Shown here: one piece after another, positions 29,263 to 40,110 of the stretch
How positions within the stretch are numbered: position 1 is the first letter of the stretch
How the letters are laid out: every line of letters starts with the position of its first letter
Made by a program: the position numbers and the translations under genes
Assembly: GCA_033064195.1 (NCBI GenBank)
Contig: JARBJD010000467.1
Location: forward strand, 1-45,937
Source of the DNA: Blattamonas nauphoetae
Taxonomy: Eukaryota > Preaxostyla > Oxymonadida
Direction: 5' to 3'
DNA length: 45,937 bases
Notes under the pieces: generated by a model
The model's database searches: none
What the model was told of the DNA's origin: nothing
Seen by the model: only the letters and a program-made list of their open reading frames with translations

Positions 29263-29627
29263 GATCGTGGATAGCTGTAGAATGACCAGAAAGTGGGGCA
29301 CATCCCATTTCGACGAGATAAACGAGAAGTGTTTCTGAGATGGTTCAAAAGTCGAGATTGGAAAAGACAATCTGGTCACAATGCATCGTGCAGGGACACA
29401 AGGAATTGTTTGGAGAGAGGATGGTTGACGATGTGACAGTCAAAGACAGTCGCGCTGAGAACGACGAACCCAAAAGAGCAGACCATTTCTGGACGATTGG
29501 AAGCGATCCCAGAATCTGTTCGTCTGCACCAGCAATCACAGAATTCCCAACATCCGAGGAGAGTCCGCAGAAATGAGAGGGAGTCATTCGAGAGGCGGCT
29601 TCGACGCGTCATTTCAGAGGCAACCGG
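29263..29627 (-). repeat. array 3' module of copy G
   Basis: Conserved module, with both strands open for about 80 codons across it. Confidence 0.75.
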
Positions 29628-30704
29628 TCACCACCTTGTCACATTCGATCCCAGCAATTTCAAGAGTTGCAGACTATCACGAATAATATATCGAATACCA
29701 TTTTTTGCCTTGTCGTGGTTCATCAGCACCTGTTCGAGTGTGTCTTCGAAGCCTTCCGAAAACAGGGCTTGCATCATCCGTTTTGCAGATATGACGATTT
29801 CGCCGCCTCCATCCGTCCATGCTATCAGCATGTAGATGGTGTTGTTGAGAGTATTCCAGAGAGCACGATCATTTTCGATGAACGAGAGACAACTTGAGAA
29901 TGTCACCACAATCGGAGATGCCAGAACAAATTCCATTGTTGGACGATGAAAAGGGCAGAATTCAATGTGTGTTGTCAAGAGAACCATGAAGGAGATGAAC
30001 AAGTCTCCTTTCAGGACGTGTCGAATTGAGATCAGAAATGTCACAAATTGTGACGATGGAAGAACGACCTTCTGAAAGATCTTTTCACGAAGATTGAATA
30101 CATCGATTGCAGCAGTGATGCCAGGTTCACTGAGAGGTAATGGAGATGCGAGCACGAAGCAATTGATGATGATTGTGATCAGTTTGTCGACCATCTCTTC
30201 ATTTTCTGCGATGGGCAGTGTGTGAGGTTGAACAGTCGCCAAGACATTGCTGATGAAATCTGATTCCACGAGACGAAGATGAACAGCTGGCGATAAAAAG
30301 CGTGTTGTTTGATAAAGGAATGACAAGACTGAAGCGGCCACAATCGGATGGGGAGACGATAAGAGAGTCAGAATGCTTTCAGCAAAGCCAGAAGGCGATG
30401 TGGCTGAAGATGGAACGAGGTCGGTAACGAGTCTGTCTGTTTCTTCCATTTTGCGCGACTCCTGGCTGATGTTCTTCAAAAACTCAGCAGCCCTGTCTTG
30501 AAGTGCTTTGTCAAAAGTGTAGTCAGCTTTCACGAGGGCAACAAGTGAATTGTAAATTCTTGACATGTCCTCAAACGACATTTTTGAGTTCGGAACGAAT
30601 GTGAGGAAAGGTTCTTCTTCAAGCGTGACAGTTGAAGGTGAATCTTGTGGATGAGTCAAATAGGCATCGGAAGACGTTATCGAATGAGAAAGTTTTGTTT
30701 TCAT
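29628..30704 (-). CDS. array copy G, ARM/HEAT-like repeat protein, intact
   Basis: A protein of 358 residues from the ATG at 30704 (MKTKLSHSITSSDAYLT). An in-frame upstream ATG would translate the start motif, so the start aligned with copies A and L is preferred. Blocks: MSFEDMSRIYNSLVALVKAD, FAESILTLLSSPHPIVAASV, LVESDFISNVLATVQPHTLP, LREKIFQKVVLPSSQFVTFL, FHRPTMEFVLASPIVVTF, SAKRMMQALFSEGFEDTLEQ. It ends KLLGSNVTRW and TGA. Its 5' flank is almost the same as that of copy I although the two gene bodies differ. Confidence 0.8.
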   Translation of the reverse strand: MKTKLSHSITSSDAYLTHPQDSPSTVTLEEEPFLTFVPNSKMSFEDMSRIYNSLVALVKADYTFDKALQDRAAEFLKNISQESRKMEETDRLVTDLVPSSATSPSGFAESILTLLSSPHPIVAASVLSFLYQTTRFLSPAVHLRLVESDFISNVLATVQPHTLPIAENEEMVDKLITIIINCFVLASPLPLSEPGITAAIDVFNLREKIFQKVVLPSSQFVTFLISIRHVLKGDLFISFMVLLTTHIEFCPFHRPTMEFVLASPIVVTFSSCLSFIENDRALWNTLNNTIYMLIAWTDGGGEIVISAKRMMQALFSEGFEDTLEQVLMNHDKAKNGIRYIIRDSLQLLKLLGSNVTRW

Positions 30705-31466
30705 GTGAAAATGGATGATGATCATCCCATTGGTTGTGTTTCACAGTTTCTGGTCAAAAAATGAGCGAAAGCACGAATTGTTCTTTGAAATGCAATCAAG
30801 GTGAAGAGAAGAATTAGATGAAGCAAGATTAACAAAGATAATGAGCCTGTCTGGCTTGCTGCACTTTCGGCGAGAATAGTTCAGTCGATGTCCGCGTGTC
30901 CACAATTTTCACTATCCAACAGCCAGGAACAAAGAAGGTGAAGCCAGTCATGTGGAAATGTGGACTGATAACAGTTCTGAGTTTGATTGACGGAAGAAAA
31001 GCGGCGATTGGTGCACATTTCGATGACATCAGAACCGCATGTGTGTTCGGAAATGACATGTGGAAACAGTGGGATGGGAGTTGCGATTCGCTCAAGGGTG
31101 ATATAGTTCAGTTCAGTGAAGATGTGTTCGAGTTGTGAGAAGTCAGAAAACTCGTCACAACAACAGAGGACGGGCAGAATCAAGTTATATGGATCCACTG
31201 TTGGAACACTAAGCATCAACGAATGATGGAACGATAATGACAAACTCGTGGTCTCGATGGGTGGCGATGAGCGATGGTTCTTTTGAAGGAATGAATCAGT
31301 TCGTGTCACAAAGACGTAAATCCCGTGTGTTGGCTGTTGTGGAGAGAATAAGAGAAAACGATGATGAAGAGATGAGACAAAAGGAGAGGAAGATGGAAAA
31401 GGAACAAAAAACAGAAACAGCAGATGAGACGATTATAAAAGGACTGAAATAGCAGAGCACACCGCA
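30705..31466. repeat. 5' flank of G, near-identical to the I flank
   Basis: Positions 30820-31425 match 35101-35703 at a ~4,281-bp offset with scattered changes. It contains the plus-strand open frame at 30896-31138. Confidence 0.85.
30896..31138 (+). pseudogene. antisense-oriented open fragment, possibly SPRY-like remnant
   Basis: An 80-codon plus-strand frame with LIDGRKAAIGAHFDDIR and FGNDMWKQWDGSCDSLKGDI segments that recall strand/turn patterns of SPRY-type domains; that resemblance is weak and inferred. The twin in the I flank (35170-35412) has TAG in place of CAG at the WKQW site, so the frame is not kept. Related but longer sequence occurs at 41655-42008. Confidence 0.3.
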
Positions 31467-31791
31467 AACAGATCGGAGGTGGCTGTAGAATGGTGGTAGC
31501 GTGGAGGACATTTCATTTCGACGAGAAAAACGAGATGTGTTTTGGAGATGGATGGAAAGTCGAGATTTGGAAAGAGAATCTGGTCACAATGCATTGAGTA
31601 GGGACGGAAGGAATTGTTTGGAGAGAGGACGGTTGACGACGTGACAGTCAAAGACAGCCACGTTGAGAACGACCAACCCAAATGAGCAAACAATTTCTTG
31701 ACGATTGGAGGCGATCCCAGAATCTGTTCATCTGCACCAGCAATCACAGCATTCCCAACATCCGAGGAGAGTCCGCAGAAATGAGCTGGAG
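31467..31791 (-). repeat. array 3' module of copy H
   Basis: Conserved module, with slightly more substitutions in its distal 100 bp than other copies. Confidence 0.75.
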
Positions 31792-32910
31792 TCATTCGAG
31801 AGAGACAGCTTCGAGGTGTTCTTCGAGATCCCACCTTTCAGTGAATTCCACATTCAATCCCAGTTTGTTTGAGAGGAGGTGACACTCTCTGACAAGACTA
31901 GAGCAATAAAGTCCGACCTTGTCGTACTTCAGCTTCTGTTCGAGTGTGTCTTCGAAGCCTTCCGAAAACAGAGTTTGTATCATCCGTTTCCCAGATTGGA
32001 CCACTTCTGGGCCTTCTGTCTTCCCATCTTGAAGCGAATTCTTGATGTAGAAGAAAGAATTCCGGACACGCAGGTCGTCTTCGACGAACGAGTGACAGCT
32101 TGAGAATGCCATCGCAATCGGAGATGCGAGGACAAAATCCAATGTTGGACGATGAAATGGGCCGAATTGAATGAGTTTGTACAAGAGTTCCATGAATGAG
32201 TCGAACAAGTCACCATTAATGGAGTACCGATTTGAGATCAGAAATGTCACAAATCGCGACGATGGGAGCACGACCTTCTGAAAGATCCTTTCACGACGGT
32301 TGAATTCTTTAACGGCAGTAGAGAAACGTATCTTGCTGAGAATATACGGAGATGCGAGATAAACGCAATGTGAGATGATTTCGATAAGTTTGATGATTAC
32401 CTTCTCATTTCCGGTGATGGAGAGTGTGTGAGGTTGGAGAGCCGTAAAGAGATTCCAAATGAGATCTGATCCCAAGAGGCGAAGTTCTACAGCAGTCGAC
32501 GTATTCATCAGTGTTCGGCAGAGGAACGAGAACGATGCTGCAACTATGGCCGAGTGAGGGGATGACAGCAGAGTGGAAATACTCTCCACAAAGCCAGTAG
32601 TCGATCCGGCTGAAGATTGAACGAGTTTAGTGACGAGTTTGTCAGCAAGTTGTTTGTCGTTCAGTCCCGATTCGAGACTCTTCAGAAACAGGGCAGCTCG
32701 ATCTTGCAATGTCTTGTCAAATGGATATCCTGCTTTGACGAGTGATACAAGTGAACAGTAAATCCTCAATTTCTCCTCAAATGACAATTGTGGACGTCCA
32801 CGGAAACTCAGGAAAGGTTCACGTCCTGGATCGATTGTTGCAAGACTGTCAGCTCTGTGTGGAGTTCGAGCGTCGGAACTTTTCTGGAACACACGTGGAT
32901 TGATCGACAT
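31792..32910 (-). CDS. array copy H, ARM/HEAT-like repeat protein, intact
   Basis: A protein of 372 residues. The first ~65 residues (MSINPRVFQKSSD..., REPFLSF, LSFEEKLRIYCSLVSLVKAG) are nearly those of copy F, whereas the rest is no closer to F than to other copies, so H is a mosaic. Other blocks: FVESISTLLSSPHSAIVAAS, ELRLLGSDLIWNLFTALQPH, RRERIFQKVVLPSSRFVTFL, FHRPTLDFVLASPIAMAF, SGKRMIQTLFSEGFEDTLEQ. It ends ERWDLEEHLEAVSLE and TGA. Start motif variant GATCGACCCATT at 32925-32936. Confidence 0.8.
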   Translation of the reverse strand: MSINPRVFQKSSDARTPHRADSLATIDPGREPFLSFRGRPQLSFEEKLRIYCSLVSLVKAGYPFDKTLQDRAALFLKSLESGLNDKQLADKLVTKLVQSSAGSTTGFVESISTLLSSPHSAIVAASFSFLCRTLMNTSTAVELRLLGSDLIWNLFTALQPHTLSITGNEKVIIKLIEIISHCVYLASPYILSKIRFSTAVKEFNRRERIFQKVVLPSSRFVTFLISNRYSINGDLFDSFMELLYKLIQFGPFHRPTLDFVLASPIAMAFSSCHSFVEDDLRVRNSFFYIKNSLQDGKTEGPEVVQSGKRMIQTLFSEGFEDTLEQKLKYDKVGLYCSSLVRECHLLSNKLGLNVEFTERWDLEEHLEAVSLE

Positions 32911-33536
32911 TCGATGAATGGAAAGATCGACCCATTCACAAGTTAGGATAAATTCTGGTTGATTATTCGAAACATTTTCTTCAAAGGAGAATCAAAAAAG
33001 TCACGCCAATGAGCTTGCCGATCCATTTCAACGACCTGAATGTTCCCAAATAAACAGAGAAATCGTATGACGACAATCTTCCTTCTTAAACAGAAGGGAA
33101 ACGGCACTTGACTCTCCGTTTGTCCTGAATCACCAAGGTAGTGTTTCACTCAGCCTCCGCCTTTCCTCAATCAGAAATTGGAGGAAGAGCGAGAGAAGAG
33201 TGGAGGGTCACCAACAACCTTCTTCGCTGCCTTCTTCCTTCCACATCCAGACACAGCATCATCGAGTTCAACGTGTGACCATGTCCACACGAGTCATCCT
33301 CACTTGATGCACGCCTCGTTGCTGTCTGATCACATTTTGGTGATGATGTCCCGTAGTGTCTTGTTTGCCAACTGACTCCCTCCACACTTGTCGAGCTCAC
33401 TGATGCAGATGTCAGCAAATCGCTCCCATCGCAGCTCAATCTGGTCATCGAACGAATCCAGTGTGGATTGATGATTGGTGAGAATGACACACAATGGAAT
33501 TACAGGATCTCCAAACCATCAGAACACACCTCAAAA
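32911..33536 (-). repeat. 5' flank of H, duplicate of the F flank
   Basis: See 28331-28909. The copied part ends at 33489, after which a short unique stretch leads to the module of I. The exon-like twin lies at 33330-33485. Confidence 0.9.
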
Positions 33537-33904
33537 AGATCGTGGATGGATGTGGAAGGACGGGAATGTGGTATACATTCAATTTGACGAGATAATCGAG
33601 ATGTGTTTTTGAGATGGTTCAAAAGTCGAGATTGGGAAAGATAATCTGGTCACAATGTGTCGTGCATGAATGCAAGAAATTGTTTGGAGAGAGGACGGTT
33701 GACGATGTGACAGTCAAAGACAGTCGCGCTGAGAACGACGAACCCAAAATAGCAAACCATTTCTGGACGATTGGAGGCGATCCCAGAGTCTGTTCGTCCG
33801 CACCAGCAATCAACGCATTCCCAACATCCGAGGCGAGTCCGCAGAAATTATGAGAAAGTCATTCGAGAGAGGCGATTTCGACGCGTCTTTTGAGCTGCAA
33901 TCGT
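33537..33904 (-). repeat. array 3' module of copy I
   Basis: Conserved module; its plus-strand frame is among the most intact (80 codons). Confidence 0.75.
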
Positions 33905-34975
33905 TCACAGCCTCACATTCAATTCCAGCAACTTCGAGATATTCAGGCAATCATCGACAACACGGAGACCATCATATTCGTCTGTGTCGTTCAGCAGCTT
34001 CTGTTCGAGTGTGTCTTCGAAGCCTTCCGAAAACAGACCTTGCATTGTCCGTTTCCCAGATTGGACCACTTCTTGGCCTTCATCCTTCCATTCCTTCAGC
34101 GAGAGTGTGATTTTGATGAGAATGCTCCAGATATCATTATCATTTTCGACGAACGAGAGACAACTTGTGATTGCCATCGCAATCGGAGATGCGACAACAA
34201 AATCCAATGTTGGACGATGAAATGGGCTTATTTCAATGAATTTGTCCAATAGGATCATGAATGAGTCGAACAAGTTTCGATTGAGAATGTATCGATTCGA
34301 GATCAGAAATGTCACAAATCGAGATGATGGAATAAGGACCTTCTGAAAGAGCAGTTCACGAAGGTCGAATGTGTCGACTGCTGCAGTGATGCCAATGTCA
34401 CTGAGAGATGATGCAGATGCGAGGAGGAGGGAACGGAAGAAGATTCTGATCAGATGGGTGATGATCTCTTCATTTCCTGAAATAGGCAGCGTGTGAGGTT
34501 GCATAGTCGCTAATATGTTGCTGATGAGATCGAAGTCCACGAGACGACATCGAATTTCTGCTGATGATCTGGACATTGTTTTGTCGAGGAACGACAACGC
34601 TGCGGCAACCACAGTCGAGTGGGGAGATGACAGAAGAGTGGCAATACTCTCCACAAAGCCAGAAGGTGATCCTGCTGAAGAGGGAACGAGTTCTTCGACG
34701 AGTTTGTCCGCAAGATCTTGTTCATCCCATTCCGGCTCGAGACTTTCCAAAAATTGGGCAGCTCTATCTTCAAGAGCATTGTCAAACGGATATCCCGCTT
34801 TCACGAGGACAACAAGTGAATTGAAAATTCTTGACATGTCCTCAAACGACAATTGAGCGTTGGGATCGAAATTGAGGAAAGGTTCTTCCTCAGGCGTGAC
34901 AGTCGAAGGCAATTCGGAAGTAACACTCAAACAGGCATCAATGGAGGGCTTTAAAGCAACAGATTCTTCTTCCAT
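33905..34975 (-). CDS. array copy I, ARM/HEAT-like repeat protein, intact
   Basis: A protein of 356 residues with an ATG at 34975 and an exact start motif 13 bp away. The N-terminus (VALKPSIDACLSVTSELPST) matches copy B, the middle (RCRLVDFDLISNILATMQPH, IRIFFRSLL, FDLRELLFQKVLIPSSRFVT) matches copy D, and the 5' flank matches copy G. This is a mosaic consistent with gene conversion. Other blocks: LSFEDMSRIFNSLVVLVKAG, FVESIATLLSSPHSTVVAAA, FHRPTLDFVVASPIAMAI, SGKRTMQGLFSEGFEDTLEQ. It ends ISKLLELNVRL and TGA. Confidence 0.82.
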   Translation of the reverse strand: MEEESVALKPSIDACLSVTSELPSTVTPEEEPFLNFDPNAQLSFEDMSRIFNSLVVLVKAGYPFDNALEDRAAQFLESLEPEWDEQDLADKLVEELVPSSAGSPSGFVESIATLLSSPHSTVVAAALSFLDKTMSRSSAEIRCRLVDFDLISNILATMQPHTLPISGNEEIITHLIRIFFRSLLLASASSLSDIGITAAVDTFDLRELLFQKVLIPSSRFVTFLISNRYILNRNLFDSFMILLDKFIEISPFHRPTLDFVVASPIAMAITSCLSFVENDNDIWSILIKITLSLKEWKDEGQEVVQSGKRTMQGLFSEGFEDTLEQKLLNDTDEYDGLRVVDDCLNISKLLELNVRL

Positions 34976-35749
34976 TCAAAACGAAGGAGGATCATCCCAT
35001 TGGTTGTGTTTCAGCTTCAAGTCGTGATTCAGAATGAACAAACCGCACAAATCACGAATTACTCGAAGGAATGAAATCAAGGGGAAGGGAAGAATGAGAT
35101 GAAGCAACATTAACAAAGATAATGAGCCTGTCTGGCTTGCTGCATTTTCGGCGAGAATACTTCAGTCGATGTCCGCGTGTCCACAATTTTCACTATCCAA
35201 CAGCCAGGAACAAAGAAGGTGAAGCCAGTCATGTGGAAATGTGGACTGATAACAGTTCTGAGTTTGATTGATGGAAGAAAAGCGGCGATTGGTGCACATT
35301 TCGATGACATCAGAACCGCATGTGTGTTCGGAAATGACATGTGGAAATAGTGGGATGGGAGTTGCGATTCGCTCAAGGGTGATATAGTTCAGTTCAGTGA
35401 AGATGTGTTCGAGTTGTGAGATGTAAGAAATATGGTCACAACAACAGAGGACGGGCAGAATCAAGGAATATTGATCCACTGTTGGAACACTAAGCATCAA
35501 CAAATAATGGAACGAGAAAGACAAACTCGTGTCTTCGTCAAGTGGAGATGAGCGATGATTCTTTTGAAGGAAAGAAGCAGTTCGTGTCACAATGACCGAA
35601 ATCCGGTTTGTCAGCTGTTGTGGAGAGAATGAGAGAAAATGATGATGAAGAGATGAGACAAAAGGAGAGGAGGATGGAAAATGAACAAAAGACAGAAACA
35701 GCAGTTGGCACAAATTGAACGGGACAGAACGATCATAACACACCTCAAA
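34976..35749. repeat. 5' flank of I and spacer
   Basis: It holds the I start motif, then the segment shared with the G flank to about 35703. The plus-strand fragment here carries a stop where its twin has Gln. Confidence 0.8.
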
Positions 35750-36116
35750 CAAATCACGGATATCTGTGGAAGGGCGGGAATGTGGGGTACATCCCATTTC
35801 GACGATAAAAACGAGAAGTGCTTTTGAGACTGTCCAAAAGTCGAGAATGGGAAAGATAATCTGGTCACAATGCATCGTTCAGGGACGCAAGGAATTGTTT
35901 GGAGAGAGGACGGTCGACGATGTGACAGTCAAAGACATTCGCGTTGAGAACGATGAACTTAAAAGAGAAGACCAGTTCAGGACGATTTGAGGCAATCACA
36001 GAATCTGTTCGTCGGCAGCAGCAATCACAGCATTCCCAACATCCGAGGAGAGACCACAGAAACGAGTTGGAGTCATTCGAGAGGCAGCTTCGACGTTCAA
36101 ACTGAGAGTCAAGATG
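35750..36116 (-). repeat. array 3' module of copy J
   Basis: Conserved module; the usual GATTGGAGGCGATCCCAG reads GATTTGAGGCAATCACAG here. Confidence 0.72.
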
Positions 36117-37190
36117 TCACCGCTTCGGCAGATTCGATCCCCACAATTGTGATATGGAATGACAATCACAAACAACCAAACCGCAATAAAGTCCGTTCTT
36201 TTCATGTTTCATCATCTGTTCGAGTGTGTCTTCGAACCCTTCCGAAATCAGAGCTTGCATCACCCGTTTTCCAGATTGGACCACTTCTGGGCCTTCTTTC
36301 TTCCATTCTGTCAGTGAGTTGTTGATGGTTTCGAGAGTGTTATGGAGACGATCATCAGTTTCGATGGACGAGAGAGAACTTGAGAATGCCATCACAATCG
36401 GAGATGCGAGGACAAATTCCAGTGTTGGACGATGAAATGGGCCGAATTCAAGGAGAGAGCGTAATAGAGTCATGAAATAATCAAGCAACCATCCATGGAG
36501 TTGGTAGCGATTTGAGATCAGAAATGTCAAAAATTGAGACGATGGGGTCACAGCCTTTTGAAGGATCATTTCACGATGGTTGAATGCGTCGACTGCTGCA
36601 GTGATGCCAAGTACCCTGAGAGAAAACGGAGAAGTGAGACTGAGACAGTAGAAGACGATTCTGACGAGTTGTTCGAGAATCACTTCATTTCCTGAAAATG
36701 GCAGTGAGTGAGGTTGAAAAGTCGCCAAGACATTGGGAATGAGATCGAATTCCACGAGACGACATCGAATTTTTATTGGTGATGACTCTGTCGTTTCTCG
36801 AACGAATGACCACGCTGCTCCGACCACAATCGAGTGGGGAGATGAAAACAAAATGACGATGCTGTCGATAAAGCCAGAAGGCGATGTGGGTGAAGAGGGA
36901 ACGAGGTCTGTCACGAGTTTTGATGCAAAAGAGTTTTCGTTGCATTCCAGTTCGAGATTCTTCAAGAACTGGACAGCTTTGTCGAGAAGGACATTGTTAA
37001 ACGGGTGTTCAGCTTTCACGAGGGCAACGAGTGAATTGTAAATTGTCGATTTCTCCTCAAATGACAATCCTGAATTGGGATAGAAATTGAGGAAAGGTTC
37101 ATGCAATTTGTTGACAATTGAAGGAGAATCCTGCGATTGATGAACACAGACATCATTGGGAGGGTTTTAAGCAAAAATCTCTTCGTTCAT
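36117..37190 (-). pseudogene. array copy J, ARM/HEAT-like family, broken near the start
   Basis: Blocks from HEPFLNF onward are open for about 330 codons to TGA (LSFEEKSTIYNSLVALVKAE, LVPSSPTSPSGFIDSIVILF, RCRLVEFDLIPNVLATFQPH, FHRPTLEFVLASPIVMAF, SGKRVMQALISEGFEDTLEQ). The likely ATG at 37190 is followed seven codons later by TAA; alignment with copy I shows the stop arises from a one-base loss in a T/A run (GCTTTAAAG versus GCTTAAAA). There is no other in-frame ATG before the first block. The start motif is missing because the SNARE gene begins 67 bp beyond, so J has lost its promoter flank. Confidence 0.75.
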
Positions 37191-37256
37191 TGAGAAGTGA
37201 TGAAGATCTGACCAAAATCCTGGACTCGTCTCTGCCCTTTTCCGTAAACTCGATTC

Positions 37257-38439
37257 ATGAATACCGATCCCTATCCTCTCATACGCAGGTAATTGACTTT
37301 GTTGTTCATTTTTTGCTTCACTCGCCATCCATCCATCGAAAATTCCGTATCATTCCACAGTGCCTATAAACAAAGTGCACTGAAGATTGAAGAGCAATTC
37401 CGACATTTTCAAGATCTTTTGAAGCTTGGGACCGCAGACGAAATCTCTTCTCTCTGCCAAGCCCTCAAGAACGAAATCGCCAACATCCGAGGAGATCTGG
37501 TCCTCGTTGAGGAGTCATTAGGTTGGCTGTTTTGTCTCAACTGATTGAAATGAATGTACGTTCTGAAATCTTGCATAGATCAAGCTGGGAACTCGTTTCA
37601 ATTATTTTCTGTCTCAGCGGAAGAACTGGCTGAAAGAAAAGCTGATCTCGTTGAAACAAAAGCGCGGATGGAAACCATCAACTCGGTTGTGACTGGGAAG
37701 CAAGTCGAAGCTGTTATTGTCCAGAAACAGAAAGACGTTTGCGTCTCTTTTCTCAGATTCTCATCGTTCCACTTCTCAAGCATCTTTTGAGGAATGAGAG
37801 GAGAATTCACGAAACAGGAACAAATGACAGTGACCATCTTGGAACAAATCACTTTGCGGCTGACGAGATGGAGTATCAAATGGTCTGTGACTTCTGCTTC
37901 ATTCCTCATCCCCGTCGAAGGCTGAACTGGCCCAGCACGATGAACGGTTGGATCATCTTCACGCCGGAATGACCCAATTGAAAGAGATTGGGGTGGTAAT
38001 GAGTGAATCTTTGGACGAGTCGACGCGGTCTGCCTCCTCCATCTCCATCACACCGTTTCATCCCATTTTTCTCGTCGTTGTCCCTCATCACCAAACCTCT
38101 TTCATCACAGAGAGATTGATGCTCTTTCTGATGAAGTGGAGCAGAATAAAAGCAAGCTTGGAGTTCTCAACAAGACAATCGACAAACTCAAAAAAATGAA
38201 AAGTCTGTCTCCGTTTTCGAATCATCACTCGATATTTCTTCATCTTCTTCCCGTTTCTGATGCCTTCGTCCTTTTCTGCAAACTATCTTCCAATCCATCA
38301 TCTGTATTTTCATCATTCTCAAACTGTCCATCTGTTCTGATTATTCATGATATCAGACAAGGGACAATGGGCTGTTGTGATTGGACTCTGCATTTTCCTC
38401 CTTGTACTTATCATAATTTTGCTAAAAGTCATTTTTTAG
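37257..38439 (+). CDS. syntaxin-6-like Qc-SNARE, seven exons
   Basis: Exons 37257-37288, 37361-37521, 37618-37736, 37781-37882, 37921-38027, 38111-38202 and 38357-38439 join in phase to a 231-residue protein; introns are 72, 96, 44, 38, 83 and 154 nt, all GT-AG. The N-terminus MNTDPYPLIRSAYKQSA with its three-helix region matches the syntaxin-6 N-domain plan. A linker (NDSDHLGTNHFAADEMEYQM) leads to a SNARE helix (AQHDERLDHLHAGMTQLKEI, EIDALSDEVEQNKSKLGVLN) and a C-terminal membrane anchor (WAVVIGLCIFLLVLIIILL). Family role: fusion at trans-Golgi/endosome membranes. It reads divergently from J, and its 3' half is copied at 10955-11425. Confidence 0.8.
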
Positions 38440-38630
38440 TCATTATTTCCACTTCACTCACGAAACCTCTTGTTTTCACCTGTATTCTTTGCCAGATCTC
38501 CATTAAATCTCTCATACCGTCTGAGAAGAACACTGCATCAAGTTTAACACGAGCAATTGTCTCGACATTAAGAGATAATTGTGTTGTGAAGATTTTAGAC
38601 TAAGACTCAACATATAGGATAGGACTGGCC

Positions 38631-40110
38631 TCACACCCTGCTCGCAATGTACCGACCGACAACTTCCACAAACCGAGCCTGTGTCACTCTCCTCTCCGCC
38701 CCTGCCACTTCCGTCAGCAATCGAATCGCTGTGTCGTTGTCGCAACTCACCCCGAACAGCCTGCACGCCTGAACCGTCTGCTGCGTGTTGAAGTTCCCTG
38801 TTTGTGTCGCGTGCACGTAGAACGAGTTCAGCTGGCTTTCAATGTGCGGCGGGAGAGGCCCTCCCATCGGCGCAGGTGGCTGCGAGTATGGCGCGACAGA
38901 AGAAGGCGGCGGGTCCTGCGTGTGCCCTCCCGATCCGTACGGCGACGGCAGCTGCTGCGGGGGAGCCCCATAACTCGGAGGAGGGGCGGGCGGAGGGGAT
39001 TTGTGGCGCACGGCGGCGCGTAGCCCTGCGGCGGGTGTTGAGGGAAGTCTTCGGCGGGCGGAGCGGAGGGAGGGGCCGAGGGGATCGGCGTCTGCCCGTA
39101 GATGCTCTGCTGGAGGGTGTTCGGCTGCGGGGAGGGCTGCCCAGGAGTGGGGAGTGTTTGGGGAGGGGGAGGCGTTTGGTAGCTCGCATTCTGCGCATAT
39201 CCCGACTGGCTCAGTGCTGGGTTGTACGCAGAAGGGCTGGAGGGATTGTACGGCGCCTGGCCGTATGCGGGAGTGGGAGGCTGAGGCTGACCGTACGGTT
39301 GATATGGAGGCTGCTGTGTGTAGGATTGTTGAAGCGGCTGCTGGCCGTATTGGGTGGGTGGGGGATATTGCTGATATTGGCCAGGCGGAGGCTGCTGTGG
39401 GGGGTAAGGAGAGGGACGGACACGCTGGATGTAGTTCATCAGAACGGCGATGAACGAGTCTTGATTTACGCGTCGTTGGGGGCCTGCAATTTCGACTAAA
39501 AGTTGACGGGCCTGGTTGATGTCAATAATCACGTCGAACATCTTCAGGGCCGTCACAATTTCCTGCGAGTCCACAATTCCGTCAGCGCACGCCCCTGCGT
39601 AGTATATCACCAGCTGCCTGCGCATCTCATCGGGAGGCGGGAGGGACGCTGTTGCGCTGGTTGGGCGAGGTCGGGTCGCATGCGGTGTACTTCGCCTGTG
39701 AGCACGTTGATGAACGACTGTTTTGTGATTCTGCGCTGGGGCCAGCAATCTGAACGAGAAGATTTTGGGACTGGAGTTTGTTGAATTGTGATTCCAAACA
39801 GATTCATCGCTTGCATCACCTCTGTCGAATCGACCACACCGTCGGCAGCTGCTGTGTCGTAGAATTGAGCCAGCCTGGCTGAGACATCCTGCTGGGCTGG
39901 TTGCTGAGGAGGAGGATATCCTTGTGGAGCTGGTTGATAACCATAAGGAGGAGGGGCACCTGTGGGTGGACCATATTGCTGTGGTGGTTGGGAATACGCT
40001 GGTGGTTGGCTGTAGGGAGGCTGTTGATACGGAGCCTGCTGAAAAGCGGGTTGTGGTTGCCCGTAAGGAGGAGCTTGATATGGAGGACCTCCGTATGGCG
40101 GATAACTCAT
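38631..40110 (-). pseudogene. penta-EF-hand-like protein with three modules, several frame disruptions
   Basis: From the ATG at 40110 (MSYPPYGGPPYQAPPYG) a Pro/Gln/Tyr/Gly-rich head leads to three related modules: DTAAADGVVDSTEVMQAMNL...PQRRITKQSFINVL; YYAGACADGIVDSQEIVTAL...AGPQRRVNQDSFIAVLMNYI; and FYVHATQTGNFNTQQTVQAC...AERRVTQARFVEVVGRYIAS. They are separated by PQQPPPGQYQQ-type linkers. The module plan (ADG.VDS.E helix, then ...F..V....) resembles EF1-EF2 of penta-EF-hand proteins such as sorcin/peflin, but most Ca2+ ligands are missing. About four single-base frame shifts lie in short C/G or A runs; they may be assembly errors. It is tail-to-tail with the SNARE gene, 192 bp apart. Confidence 0.65.
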
